Of a DNA stretch of 64,000 bases, positions 44,142-53,848 are shown piece by piece. Position numbers and translations under genes: made by a program. The stretch lies in contig JARKOX010000047.1 of NCBI GenBank assembly GCA_029975525.1, positions 1 through 64,000 of the forward strand. Reading direction: 5' to 3'. Position 1 is the stretch's first letter. Each line of letters opens with the position of its first letter. The notes under the pieces were generated by a model that saw only the letters and a program-made list of their open reading frames with translations, made no database searches and was not told the origin of the DNA. Origin of the DNA: Prolixibacteraceae bacterium. Lineage in GTDB: Bacteria; Bacteroidota; Bacteroidia; Bacteroidales; Prolixibacteraceae.

Positions 44142-46178
44142 ATGAAAACGTCGTCAAACCTGCGACTCCCGAAGAACACACCGGATCTCCGTCGGATCGG
44201 TCATTTTTTGTTGAAATTTTCCCGGCTGGCAGCCGCATGTCTCATTTGGACAGGACTATCAGCTGTACCGGTTTTTGCCGCACCACTGCAGGAACCCGTA
44301 CAGGATCCCGCCAGCTGCAGTCTGCTGCTTTCTCGTCTCGACCTGGAAAAACCCGGACTGGAAAAGGTGAAAGCCGCCGTCAACCATCCCGAAATAGCGG
44401 CAGCAGAGTTGCTGGCCTTTTACCGTTCGCGCACTTCGGTAAAACATCCGGTTGACCGTTCGCAGAAAGGAGCCTCACGGGGCAACTGTGCTTCAAACAA
44501 CGATCTGGAGACAGCCGACCAGGCCCTGAAACACATTTTTGTGGGACAACCCGCCTACCCGCCCCACTTTTGCGGCGAGGAGATCAACTGGGGGAGCCGC
44601 CCCGTCCCCGACAACGAGTGGGTGTGGCAGCTGAACCGGATGTATTTCTGGGATGCCATGGCGCTGGCTTACTGGCACACCGGCGACGAAAAATATGCGC
44701 AGGAGTGGTGTTACCAGCTGACCGACTGGGTACGGAAAAATCCCCGCGATGAAGCGCATGGTTACGCCTGGCGCTCCATTGAAGCCGGTATCCGCGGTTA
44801 CCGCTGGACGGGGCTCTTCCAGCGTTTTATCGACTCCCCGGCCTTCACACCCGCCGTGCTGGTCAGCTTTCTGAATAGTTGTTACGACCACGCCTCCTAT
44901 TTGATGACCCGCTACACCAAAGGCAGCAATTGGGCCCTGATGGAAGCTGAAGGAATGGCTTTTATCGCCTTCACTTTTCCTGAATTTAAAGCGGCCGGCT
45001 CCTGGAAGGAAGAAGCCATCAGCCGGCTCAACCAGGAGATTGAAAACCAGGTTTACCCCGACGGTCACCAACGTGAGTTGGCCATTGGCTACCACCTGGG
45101 ATGTATCGGGTGGTTTGACCGGACGCTCGAATTGGCCAAAATGAACGGCCTGGAGCACGCCTTTCCCCCTTCCTACCGGTCAACCATCGAAAAGATGTGC
45201 GAAGTGCCCCTGAAACTGGGAATGCCCGACGGCTCAAACACCCAGTTTGGCGATTCGTGGAAAGGAAATCCCGGGCAAAACTGGGGAAACCTGAAACGAT
45301 GGGCGAAAACCTTCGGCAGGGACGATTTTTTGTATGTCGCCACTGAAGGGAAAGAGGGGAAAAAGCCTGCGGAAACCGCTTTTGCATTAGACAAAAGTGG
45401 ATTGTACTCCCTGCGCAGCGGATGGGATAAAAATGACATCTGCCTGGTGCTGAAATGTGGCCCTGATGGGGGCGGACACTGTCAGCCCGACAATGGCACC
45501 TTCGAACTGTATGCCGGCGGCCGCCACCTGATGCCCGATGCCGGAAGCTACATCTACAGCGGCGACCCCGTGAACCGGGCCTGGTTTCGCCAGACCAAAG
45601 TCCATCAAACGCTTACCCTGGATGAAAAAAATACCAGCTACGCCCCCCGGCTGCTGCTTTGGCAACCCGGCGCAAAGCTGGATGTGCTGGTGGTGGAAAA
45701 TGCCGGATATCCTGATCTGACCCACCGGCGCGCCCTCTTTTTTGTCGACAGGAAATATTTTGTAATTGTCGATGAGGCGTTTGGCGAAGGTAACGGAAAC
45801 GTTGACATCCACTTTCAGTTTGCCCCGGGAGCCGCCAGCTTTGACCATCAACAGCTGACCGCCCGTACCGCTTTTGAGGAGGGCTGGAACGTGCTGGTAC
45901 AAACCGTTGCCCAGGATGGATTGAAAATGGAAGAAGAGGAGGGCCAGGTTTCTTTTCTCTACACGAAGAAAGAACCCCGGCCGGCTTTTCGGTATCGCCT
46001 GCGCAAAGAAACCCGGGGCGTCCGCTTTGTAACGGTGGTGGCTCCCTACTCCGGAGAAGCTCCGGACATCAAGGTTAAAATCATGGGGAAACCCGAAATC
46101 GGGGGGAGCCGCCTCTCCCTGAAAGTGTCGGAAAACGGAAGATCGAAACGGATCGGATATGATTTTTCAACAAACTGA
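44142..46178 (+). CDS. Heparinase II/III-fold polysaccharide lyase (PL12-like)
   Basis: A 678-residue exported lyase; signal region about 1-47 (ends FAAP). The N-terminal alpha/alpha toroid spans about 100-360 and the C-terminal beta-sandwich about 395-670, as in PL12 heparin-sulfate lyases. Likely catalytic Asn, Tyr and His are in KGSNWALMEAEGM (about 265), LAIGYHLGCIGW (about 310) and GGGHCQPDNGTFELYAGGR (about 445), where the His starts the beta-sandwich. It would cleave a uronate-containing glycan by beta-elimination. The assignment to PL12 itself is by motif only. It is the first gene of the lyase battery; the next gene follows by 21 bases. Confidence 0.75.
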   Translation: MKTSSNLRLPKNTPDLRRIGHFLLKFSRLAAACLIWTGLSAVPVFAAPLQEPVQDPASCSLLLSRLDLEKPGLEKVKAAVNHPEIAAAELLAFYRSRTSVKHPVDRSQKGASRGNCASNNDLETADQALKHIFVGQPAYPPHFCGEEINWGSRPVPDNEWVWQLNRMYFWDAMALAYWHTGDEKYAQEWCYQLTDWVRKNPRDEAHGYAWRSIEAGIRGYRWTGLFQRFIDSPAFTPAVLVSFLNSCYDHASYLMTRYTKGSNWALMEAEGMAFIAFTFPEFKAAGSWKEEAISRLNQEIENQVYPDGHQRELAIGYHLGCIGWFDRTLELAKMNGLEHAFPPSYRSTIEKMCEVPLKLGMPDGSNTQFGDSWKGNPGQNWGNLKRWAKTFGRDDFLYVATEGKEGKKPAETAFALDKSGLYSLRSGWDKNDICLVLKCGPDGGGHCQPDNGTFELYAGGRHLMPDAGSYIYSGDPVNRAWFRQTKVHQTLTLDEKNTSYAPRLLLWQPGAKLDVLVVENAGYPDLTHRRALFFVDRKYFVIVDEAFGEGNGNVDIHFQFAPGAASFDHQQLTARTAFEEGWNVLVQTVAQDGLKMEEEEGQVSFLYTKKEPRPAFRYRLRKETRGVRFVTVVAPYSGEAPDIKVKIMGKPEIGGSRLSLKVSENGRSKRIGYDFSTN

Positions 46179-46199
46179 TGATCTGAAAAAACCGGTAAG

Positions 46200-48260
46200 A
46201 TGAACAAGAAGCTTTTTATAGTTTTGGTCATTTGGGCGGGAGCACTCCTGCTGGGGAGCAGCGCCACGGCGCAAAAGTTTATTCATCCGGGAATTGACCA
46301 AACCCGCGAAGATTTGGAATATCTGAAAAAGTTGGTGTCAGCAGGAAAACAACCCTGGAAAAACGCCTTTGACAGCCTGAAAGGAAAGACCAACCTGGCT
46401 TATGTTGTCAAGCCGCACGCCCATGTGCTGCGCGGACCGTATGGCCGGCCCAACATCGGCGGCGACGATTTGTCCAAAAGCGCCGATCTGGCCTACAACT
46501 GCGCCCTGTTGTGGTACCTGACCGACGACAAGAGGTATGCCGACAAAGCGATTGAGGTGATCAACGCCTGGTCGCCGGTTTTGTGGGACTTTGATTACAA
46601 CGACGCCAAGCTGCTTGCCGGCTGGACCGGTCACCAGTTTTGCAATGCCGCCGAAATATTGCGCTGCACCAATTCGGGCTGGCAGCCGCAGGACCAGGAG
46701 CGTTTTTCCAATATGCTGATGAACGTTTATTACCCGTTGATGCGCTACTACTTTCCGCAGGCCAACGGCAACTGGGACGGCGCAATCATCCATTCCATCC
46801 TGGCTATTGCCATTTTTACCGATAACCGCGAAATGTTTGACAACGCCATCGACCACTTTTTGCATGGGCCGGTCAACGGAAGTCTTTTTAAATATATCTA
46901 TCCCAGCGGACAGTGCCAGGAGAGCATGCGCGACCAGGCTCACGTTCAGCTCGGCCTGGGCGAGTTTGCCGGTGCCGCCCAGATTGCCTTCACACAGGGG
47001 GTCGACCTTTTTTCGATCGCCGGAAACCGTATTGCGCTGGGATTTGAATACACCGCACAGTTTTTAATGGGAGAGACGCCGCACAGCTATGGACAAATTT
47101 CGGAACGTGCCAAAACCCTGCGCGATGATTATGAATATGTGTATCGTCATTACACCGCCCTGGGAGTTGACGTTCCCTACACCAAACTGGCTGCCGACTC
47201 CATCCGGGCGAAGGCGACCCGCAGTGTGCTGACTGCCGTCCGGGCACCCTCCGGCAAAAAAGTTTCCCGGCAGGGAGCACCCCAACCCTCGCCAATTGCT
47301 TTTCCGGCCGGAGCAATGGAGAAGGCTGTGGCAAAGGTTCCGGGCAATGCTGTTCGCGTCCTTGCGGGAGAGTCGATCCAGGAAGCGCTTGATCAGGCAG
47401 CCGGCCGGAATGGCTGGGTGGTTGCCGCTGCCGGGTTGCACAAGCTGCCCGGAACATTGAAAATCCCCAGCGGCGTGACCCTGTCGGGCGAAGGATTACA
47501 AACGGTGCTGTTTCTCGATCCGGCGGCCGGCGTGCGGGAGGCGATGGTCAATGCAGCCGGTGATTTGCACGACGTAACCATCTGCGACCTGGTGGTGGAG
47601 GGCGCTGCCGATCCCGATCCGGGAAGCGACCCCAACAGCCGCCGCTCTTTCCGTAGTACGGCCAACCGCGGGGGGATCATGTTTCTGGGGCAATCGGAAG
47701 GCGCCATGAAAAACATCCGTTTTTCCAACCTCACCGTGCGCAACTGTACCTACAATGGCGTGTTTGTCAGTGGCGCCGAAAAGGTGAAGGTAACCGGCTG
47801 TGACCTGAGCGAAAACGGATCGAGTGTGGTGCCCGGGCCCAGATTGCAGCACAACCTGCTGCTGACCCACTGCTCGGAAGTGGTGGTGAAAGATTGCCGG
47901 CTGGTTACCTCGCCACACGGCAGCGGCGTAGTCCTGGCACACTGCAGCAACGCCCTCGTCGAAAGTTGCGAAGTGGCCCGAAACGCCTACTACGGAATTT
48001 TGATTACCGAAAGCGCCAACATCCGGATAACCGGTAACCTGGTGGAGGGGAACGACTGCAGCGGAGTCATGGCCGAATTCCTTTCCCGCGGTTCGGAAAA
48101 TATTACCGTCGCCAATAACCTGATTCATTATAACAACGGCTTTGGCGTGGAGGCTTATGCCGTCAGAAACCTGAAATCGGAAAAGAATGCGTATGCCGGG
48201 AACGGCAAAACTGCCGGACAGGAGAAAATCAGCAGCGAAAAAAAGATCGTCATGCCGTAA
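46200..48260 (+). CDS. Alginate_lyase-fold lyase fused to a parallel beta-helix domain
   Basis: A 686-residue exported protein; signal peptide about 1-24 (ends TAQ). Residues about 30-340 are the alginate lyase superfamily toroid: ANGNWDGAIIHSILA (about 195) and the clear signature QCQESMRDQAHVQLGLGEFA (about 240). PL5 and PL38 (glucuronan lyase) enzymes have this fold. Residues about 385-680 are a right-handed beta-helix with rungs such as GGIMFLGQSEG, NCTYNGVFVSG, HGSGVVLAHC and YYGILITESANI. Many lyases are either toroid or beta-helix; a fusion of both is uncommon to my knowledge. The helix may be a second active lyase or a glycan-binding element. It lies between two lyase genes in the same operon. 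Confidence 0.75.
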   Translation: MNKKLFIVLVIWAGALLLGSSATAQKFIHPGIDQTREDLEYLKKLVSAGKQPWKNAFDSLKGKTNLAYVVKPHAHVLRGPYGRPNIGGDDLSKSADLAYNCALLWYLTDDKRYADKAIEVINAWSPVLWDFDYNDAKLLAGWTGHQFCNAAEILRCTNSGWQPQDQERFSNMLMNVYYPLMRYYFPQANGNWDGAIIHSILAIAIFTDNREMFDNAIDHFLHGPVNGSLFKYIYPSGQCQESMRDQAHVQLGLGEFAGAAQIAFTQGVDLFSIAGNRIALGFEYTAQFLMGETPHSYGQISERAKTLRDDYEYVYRHYTALGVDVPYTKLAADSIRAKATRSVLTAVRAPSGKKVSRQGAPQPSPIAFPAGAMEKAVAKVPGNAVRVLAGESIQEALDQAAGRNGWVVAAAGLHKLPGTLKIPSGVTLSGEGLQTVLFLDPAAGVREAMVNAAGDLHDVTICDLVVEGAADPDPGSDPNSRRSFRSTANRGGIMFLGQSEGAMKNIRFSNLTVRNCTYNGVFVSGAEKVKVTGCDLSENGSSVVPGPRLQHNLLLTHCSEVVVKDCRLVTSPHGSGVVLAHCSNALVESCEVARNAYYGILITESANIRITGNLVEGNDCSGVMAEFLSRGSENITVANNLIHYNNGFGVEAYAVRNLKSEKNAYAGNGKTAGQEKISSEKKIVMP

Positions 48261-48350
48261 ATACGATGCGGGCGTAAAGAGCTGCGGAACTGCCGCCGGC
48301 GATTTAGAAACCAGAATATTACAGAAGCGACAATATTAAATCTTCAGGAT

Positions 48351-50507
48351 ATGAAAATGAGAATGGGATATTTTTTAGGAGTTCTGCTGTTGATGGTGTT
48401 TTTTTCAACAGGGAGCGCCGCACCATCTGATTTTGAGGTCATCAAAAAGCGGGTGACTGAAACGCTGATGCGGGGAAGTGCAGACGATGCCCTGATTGAA
48501 ACGCTGGTTGGTACCTTCCGGCCCGACAGTACCTGGCCCGGAATCGACTACCAGGATCTCTCCAACGAGGGGTTTCAGCACAGCCGTCATTCGGCCAACA
48601 TGGTGCTCCTGGCCCGGGCTTACAAAACCAAAGCTTCGGCCTACTACAAAAGTAAAAAGGTAAAAGCCACCATCCAGGCGGCGCTCGGTTTTTGGGTGCG
48701 CCACGATTTTATCTGTCAGAACTGGTGGCACAACCAGATCGGAACGCCCGACAACCTGGTTACCTTAATGTTGCTGGTTGGCAACGAACTGCCCAAAGAG
48801 CTTGTTGACGGAGCACAGCCGATTATCGGCAGGGCCCACCTCACGGCCTCGGGCGCGCGGCCCAGCGGCGACCGGATCAAAATTGCCGGAATCCTCGCCA
48901 AAAACCTGCTGTTCCTGGGTGATCAGAAACAGTTCGACGAGGTGGTCAAAGTGATTGAAGGGGAGATCAAATTCAGCACCGGCCAGCGCGGGTTACAGCA
49001 CGATTTCAGCTTTCATCACCGCGAAGACCGGGTCAACAACACGCTCTCCTACGGATTGGGTTATGCCGATGCTTTTGCCGAATGGGCGGCATACGTGGCC
49101 GGCACGCAATATGCCTTTTCGAAAGAAAAGATCAGCCAGCTCGTCGATTATTACCTCGACGGAATCTGCAAACAGATGGTTTATGGAAAATTTCATGATC
49201 CGGGAACCAAAAACCGTGACATCTCCCGGCGGGAAGGAGACGGGGCAATGGGGACCTCCACTCTGGAAAGGCTGATAAAAGCGTCGGATTACCGGAAAAC
49301 GGAACTCGAAGAGATGGCCCGGATCAGGCGGGGGGAAGCCCAGCCAACCCTGTCATTCGGGAAATTTTTCTGGCAAACCGAACATTACGTCCACCAGCGT
49401 CCCGGCTATTTTACCTCGGTGCGGATGCATTCAACCCGAAACCATAACATGGAGGTGCCCTACAACAGCGAAGGATTGCTGAACCACCACCGCGGCGACG
49501 GGACCAACCACCTCTCGGTCAGGGGCGACGAATATCAGAATATCGCGCCGGTTTTCGACTGGCAGAAAATACCCGGTACCACCATTTTGCAAAAACCGGA
49601 ACTGCCGCTGCCCGGCGAGATACAGAAAGAGGGGCTGACCGATTTTGTGGGAGCCGTTACCGACGGGAGGTACGGGGCCGTAGCCTACGACTTTAAAAGT
49701 CCGCACGATCCGTTGGCTGCCAAAAAAGCGTGGTTCTTTTTTGATGAGGAGTACGTCTGTCTGGGAACGGGAATTTCGGCCCGCAGCCCGCTGCCGGTGT
49801 CCACCACCGTGAATCAGTGTCTGTTGCAGGGCGAGGTGGTTGTGAAGGCCGGAAGCCGGAAATCAACCGCAGCGCCAGGCGAACACAAATGGGACGACGT
49901 CAGCTGGATTTACCACGACGGAGTGGGGTACCTCTTTCCGGAACCCGCGGAGGTAAACCTTTCGAACCAGGCGCAAAACGGCAGCTGGTTTAAAATTAAC
50001 AAACAAACCACCTCTCCGAAAGAAGAGGTCAGCCGGGAGGTGTTCAAGTTGTGGATCAGTCACGGAACACGGGTGACAAATGGGGCCTACCAGTACGTGA
50101 TTGTTCCGTCAACGACCCTGCAGAAGCTTGAAGCAGCGCCGGCAAACCGGAATATCGAAATTCTTTCGAACAGTAACGAGGTGCAGGCCGTGAAACACCA
50201 CGGGCTGAACATCTGCCAGGCGCTCTTTTTCAGTTCCGGAGAAATTAAGGTAGCCGACGGCCTGAAAGTCGGGATCGACAGTCCGGGCCTGGTAATGGTG
50301 AAAACCGACGGCAATACAATCAAAGAGCTTTCCGTAGCCGATCCGTCCCGCAAGCTGCGCCGGATCCACCTCACCGTTTCGCGGAAAACCGAAGGTAGCG
50401 GCGAACATTTTAAAGCTTCGTGGAACGCTGCCCGCGGGGTCAGCGAAATTGCTGTCGACCTGCCGCAAACGGTTTATGCCGGACAAAGCGTTACCATCCG
50501 GTTGTAA
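48351..50507 (+). CDS. Polysaccharide lyase, PL8/PL33-like
   Basis: A 718-residue exported protein; signal peptide about 1-24. The N-terminal toroid carries FICQNWWHNQIGTP (N124, N128), as in hyaluronate/chondroitin/xanthan lyases, and SFHHREDRVNNTLSYGLGYA (H222, H223, Y234, Y238) in the position of the catalytic His and Tyr. The spacing is not the standard H-x8-Y of PL8. SVRMHSTRNHNMEVPYNSEG (about 365) begins the large beta-sandwich domains. This mixture suits the PL8 superfamily, possibly PL33, rather than canonical PL8. It would produce unsaturated uronyl oligosaccharides for GH88. Confidence 0.7.
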   Translation: MKMRMGYFLGVLLLMVFFSTGSAAPSDFEVIKKRVTETLMRGSADDALIETLVGTFRPDSTWPGIDYQDLSNEGFQHSRHSANMVLLARAYKTKASAYYKSKKVKATIQAALGFWVRHDFICQNWWHNQIGTPDNLVTLMLLVGNELPKELVDGAQPIIGRAHLTASGARPSGDRIKIAGILAKNLLFLGDQKQFDEVVKVIEGEIKFSTGQRGLQHDFSFHHREDRVNNTLSYGLGYADAFAEWAAYVAGTQYAFSKEKISQLVDYYLDGICKQMVYGKFHDPGTKNRDISRREGDGAMGTSTLERLIKASDYRKTELEEMARIRRGEAQPTLSFGKFFWQTEHYVHQRPGYFTSVRMHSTRNHNMEVPYNSEGLLNHHRGDGTNHLSVRGDEYQNIAPVFDWQKIPGTTILQKPELPLPGEIQKEGLTDFVGAVTDGRYGAVAYDFKSPHDPLAAKKAWFFFDEEYVCLGTGISARSPLPVSTTVNQCLLQGEVVVKAGSRKSTAAPGEHKWDDVSWIYHDGVGYLFPEPAEVNLSNQAQNGSWFKINKQTTSPKEEVSREVFKLWISHGTRVTNGAYQYVIVPSTTLQKLEAAPANRNIEILSNSNEVQAVKHHGLNICQALFFSSGEIKVADGLKVGIDSPGLVMVKTDGNTIKELSVADPSRKLRRIHLTVSRKTEGSGEHFKASWNAARGVSEIAVDLPQTVYAGQSVTIRL

Positions 50508-50544
50508 GAAACGTCCGCAACGGGCGGAAGAATGACTAAAAAGA

Positions 50545-52428
50545 ATGAAAATGAAAAAGACGATTTCCTTGCTTTTTTTCCTGTTGGTTTTTTTGACAAC
50601 CAACTCCTGCAATAAAAACGACTCCCTCGCGCCGGCTGAGGCTAACCCGAAAAACGGCCATCCGCGCATTTTACTCCTGGAAGGCGAAGAGCAGCAGATT
50701 AAAGAGCTGATCGCTGCCGATGCCACCTGGCGAAAAATGCACACGGCCATCCTCGAAGAGTGCGACAAAACTCTTACCAAGCCTGAGCTTACGCGGGTGA
50801 TGGTTGGTCGGCGGCTGCTCTCCACTTCGCGCGAGCTGCTGAAGAGGGTTTTCTATCTTTCGTATGGGTACCGCATGACCGGCGACGTCCGCTATTTCTT
50901 CAAGGCGGAAAAAGAGATGCTGGCCGTTTCGCGCTTCAGCGACTGGAATCCCTCCCATTTTCTTGATGTGGCCGAAATGACCATGGGCGTTGCCATTGGA
51001 TACGACTGGCTCTATGCAGCCCTCTCCGAAAATTCGCGGAAAGAGATCAAAGAGGCCATCCTGACAAAAGGGATCTATCCCTCGAAAGAGAGTAAAAACA
51101 ACAGTTGGCTGAAAGCCACCAACAACTGGAATCAGGTGTGTAATGCCGGGATGACGTTTGGCGCACTGGCCATTCAGGAAGATCACCCGGCTCTGGCCAG
51201 CGAAATAATCGAACGTGCCTTCCAAACCCTGCCTGTTTCGATGAACGTGTATCAGCCCGAAGGGGTCTATCCGGAGGGATATGGTTACTGGGGCTACGGT
51301 ACGTCGTTCAATATCCTCTTTTTAAGTGCGGTGGAAAAAGCGCTCAGCAGCGACCGCGGTTTGTCGCGTACTCCCGGTTTTATGGAAACCGGCCACTTTC
51401 TGAAACACATGATCACTCCGACCGGGAAGAGTTTTAACTGGGCCGATTGTGGTACCGGCGCCAACCTGAATGCTGCCATGTTCTGGTTTGCCGAAAAAAC
51501 AGGCGATCCTTCGGTGTTGTGGTCTGAAAAGAAGTTCCTCGAAACCGACAATTTTTCCAAATTCAAAGGGATAAGAGAGCTGCCTGCCATTATGATCTGG
51601 GGGAAAAATATCCCGCTGGCCCAGATTAAAGAGCCGGCCGAGAAGAGCTGGATGGGACAGGGGCCCAATCCGGTGGCGATGATGCGCACTTCGTGGTCCG
51701 ACCCGGAGGCTGTTTACGTGGGATTTAAGGCCGGATCGCCCGGCGTCAACCACGGACACATGGATGTGGGGTCATTTTTGATGGAGGCCGGCGGCGTCCG
51801 CTGGGCTTCCGATCCCGGCATGCAGGACTATGAATCGCTCGAATCGAAAGGGATGTCCATCTTCGGAAGGACACAGGACGCCCAGCGCTGGACCATCTTC
51901 CGGATGAACAACCATTCGCATAACGTGCTCACCATCGACGGCCAGCTGCAGCAGGTCTCCGGCTATGCCAAAATCGACCGGTCGGGCGAAAAACCAGGAT
52001 TCAGTTTTGCCATCTCCGACATCTCTTCGGTTTACAACGGACAGATGAAAAAAGTGGTCCGCGGGGTAGCCATCAAAGAGGAAAAATATGTGGTGGTGCG
52101 CGACGAAGTGGAGACGACCGGCAAAACCACCCGCGTAAAATGGGCGATGTTTACCTTTGCAAACGTTACCCTGGAAGAGAAATCGGCTACGCTGACCATC
52201 GGAAACCAGCAGCTGCTGCTGAAAGTAAACGGCCCCTCCAACCTGGTGATGAAAACCTGGAGTACCGCACCCACCAACGATTATGACGCCGCCAACCCCG
52301 GCACCCTGATGGTCGGGTTCGAATGCGAGCTCCCGGCCAATACATCGGAAACTTTCGAGGTGCTGCTGGTTCCTGAAAAAGCGGCCGGTTCGGCAACCTT
52401 CGTCAACCGGAAACTGAACGAGTGGTAA
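50545..52428 (+). CDS. Heparinase II/III family lyase, lipoprotein
   Basis: A 627-residue lipoprotein; lipobox TTNSC (Cys about 22). The toroid domain (about 40-360) has FLDVAEMTMGVAIGYDWLY and ATNNWNQVCNAGM (Asn), then EGVYPEGYGYWGYGTSF (Tyr). The beta-sandwich begins with GSPGVNHGHMDVGSFLMEAG (His). This Asn/Tyr/His arrangement is that of heparinase II (PL21) and PL15-type lyases; which family it belongs to I cannot settle from motifs. Its neighbours are two other lyases and GH88. It starts 38 bases after the PL8-like stop. Confidence 0.7.
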   Translation: MKMKKTISLLFFLLVFLTTNSCNKNDSLAPAEANPKNGHPRILLLEGEEQQIKELIAADATWRKMHTAILEECDKTLTKPELTRVMVGRRLLSTSRELLKRVFYLSYGYRMTGDVRYFFKAEKEMLAVSRFSDWNPSHFLDVAEMTMGVAIGYDWLYAALSENSRKEIKEAILTKGIYPSKESKNNSWLKATNNWNQVCNAGMTFGALAIQEDHPALASEIIERAFQTLPVSMNVYQPEGVYPEGYGYWGYGTSFNILFLSAVEKALSSDRGLSRTPGFMETGHFLKHMITPTGKSFNWADCGTGANLNAAMFWFAEKTGDPSVLWSEKKFLETDNFSKFKGIRELPAIMIWGKNIPLAQIKEPAEKSWMGQGPNPVAMMRTSWSDPEAVYVGFKAGSPGVNHGHMDVGSFLMEAGGVRWASDPGMQDYESLESKGMSIFGRTQDAQRWTIFRMNNHSHNVLTIDGQLQQVSGYAKIDRSGEKPGFSFAISDISSVYNGQMKKVVRGVAIKEEKYVVVRDEVETTGKTTRVKWAMFTFANVTLEEKSATLTIGNQQLLLKVNGPSNLVMKTWSTAPTNDYDAANPGTLMVGFECELPANTSETFEVLLVPEKAAGSATFVNRKLNEW

Positions 52429-52520
52429 AAGGTTGAACGGCGAAAACCGGGAATGGCATTGGTGCGCTCCGGAAGCCGTACGTTGAGTTGAAAACTATTA
52501 TTTAATAAACAGATAGCGTT

Positions 52521-53717
52521 ATGAGCCGATTTTTTATCTTTTTGATTGCTGCAGCGTTTGCCCTGCAATCCTGTCAGAACCAACCCAAACAGCCGGCAGA
52601 TTTTATTGACGACAACGTCAAATTTGCGGCTGAACAATACGGGTTGCAAACCGCCCTTATCGAAGCGTCGGGCAAGGTGCTGAATCCCAAAAGTTTTATC
52701 GATGGAAAAATAAAGTATATCCGCCCGCAGGAGTGGACTTCAGGCTTTTTCCCCGGAAGTATGTGGTATCTCTATGAACTTTCCGGAGACGAAAAATGGA
52801 GGGAGCTGGGAATAAAATATACCGAGGCGCTCGACACCGTAAAATACCTGACCAGCCACCATGACGTGGGGTTTATGATCGGTTGCAGCTATGGCAACGC
52901 GTTGCGGCTCTCCGGAAATGAAGCCTACAAAGCGGTGATGGTGCAGGCTGCGCAGTCGCTCTCTACCCGTTTCCGGCCCGATGCCGGGGTTATCCAGAGC
53001 TGGAATGTAACCGGAGGCTGGCAGTCGCAGCGCGGCTGGGAGTGCCCCGTTATTATCGATAACATGATGAACCTCGAGCTGCTGTTTGAAGCCACCCGGT
53101 TTTCAGGCGACTCCTCTTTTTACCAGATGGCGGTAACCCACGCCGATAACACCATCAAAAACCATTTCCGGCCCGATTACACCACCTGGCATGTGATCGA
53201 TTACAGTCTGGCCGACGGTTCGGTGCGCAACAAACATACGGCGCAGGGCTTTGCCCACGAATCTACCTGGGCGCGCGGACAAGCCTGGGCGGTTTACGGG
53301 TTTACCGTCTGTTACCGCGAAACCGGCGATCCGAAATACCTCGAACAGGCCGAAAAAGCTTTCGAAGTCGTGGCCAGCCACCCCAACCTCCCGTCAGATG
53401 GCGTGCCATACTGGGATTTTAATGCCCCCAACATCCCCGCGGAAAAACGCGATGCTTCTTCGGCAGCAATTTTGGCTTCGGCACTGTACGAATTGTCAAC
53501 TTACAACAAAAGCGACTACTATAAAGGCTGGGCCGACAAGATCATGCAAAGCCTGGCAAGCCCCGACTACCGGGCGGCCCTGGGCGAAAATGGCAATTTT
53601 ATCCTGAAACATTCGGTGGGAAGCATCCCGCACAATTCAGAAATCGACGTGCCGCTCAACTATGCCGATTACTATTTCCTGGAAGCTTTAAAAAGAAAAA
53701 GAGAGCTGGAACGGTAA
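52521..53717 (+). CDS. GH88 unsaturated beta-glucuronyl hydrolase, lipoprotein
   Basis: A 398-residue enzyme that removes the 4,5-unsaturated uronic acid left on oligosaccharides by lyases, using hydration of the double bond. Lipobox ALQSC (Cys18). Catalytic aspartates are D115 in TSHHDVGFM and D180 in CPVIIDNMMNLEL. EWTSGFFPGSMWYLYEL (71-87) and HESTWARGQAWAVYG (about 250) are further GH88 blocks. The full length matches the family. Its location among the lyases defines the product of the cluster as unsaturated uronyl oligomers. Confidence 0.93.
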   Translation: MSRFFIFLIAAAFALQSCQNQPKQPADFIDDNVKFAAEQYGLQTALIEASGKVLNPKSFIDGKIKYIRPQEWTSGFFPGSMWYLYELSGDEKWRELGIKYTEALDTVKYLTSHHDVGFMIGCSYGNALRLSGNEAYKAVMVQAAQSLSTRFRPDAGVIQSWNVTGGWQSQRGWECPVIIDNMMNLELLFEATRFSGDSSFYQMAVTHADNTIKNHFRPDYTTWHVIDYSLADGSVRNKHTAQGFAHESTWARGQAWAVYGFTVCYRETGDPKYLEQAEKAFEVVASHPNLPSDGVPYWDFNAPNIPAEKRDASSAAILASALYELSTYNKSDYYKGWADKIMQSLASPDYRAALGENGNFILKHSVGSIPHNSEIDVPLNYADYYFLEALKRKRELER

Positions 53718-53848
53718 AACCTCCGGCAGCTTTTTAAAACCTAAACCTTGATTCCAGGGGGCGGCCAAAAAGTAACCTAACATTTTACAGTTGCCTTTTC
53801 GGGGCAACAGAAACTAAAAATTGAAACGAAACAATTGAAGAAAGAGTG

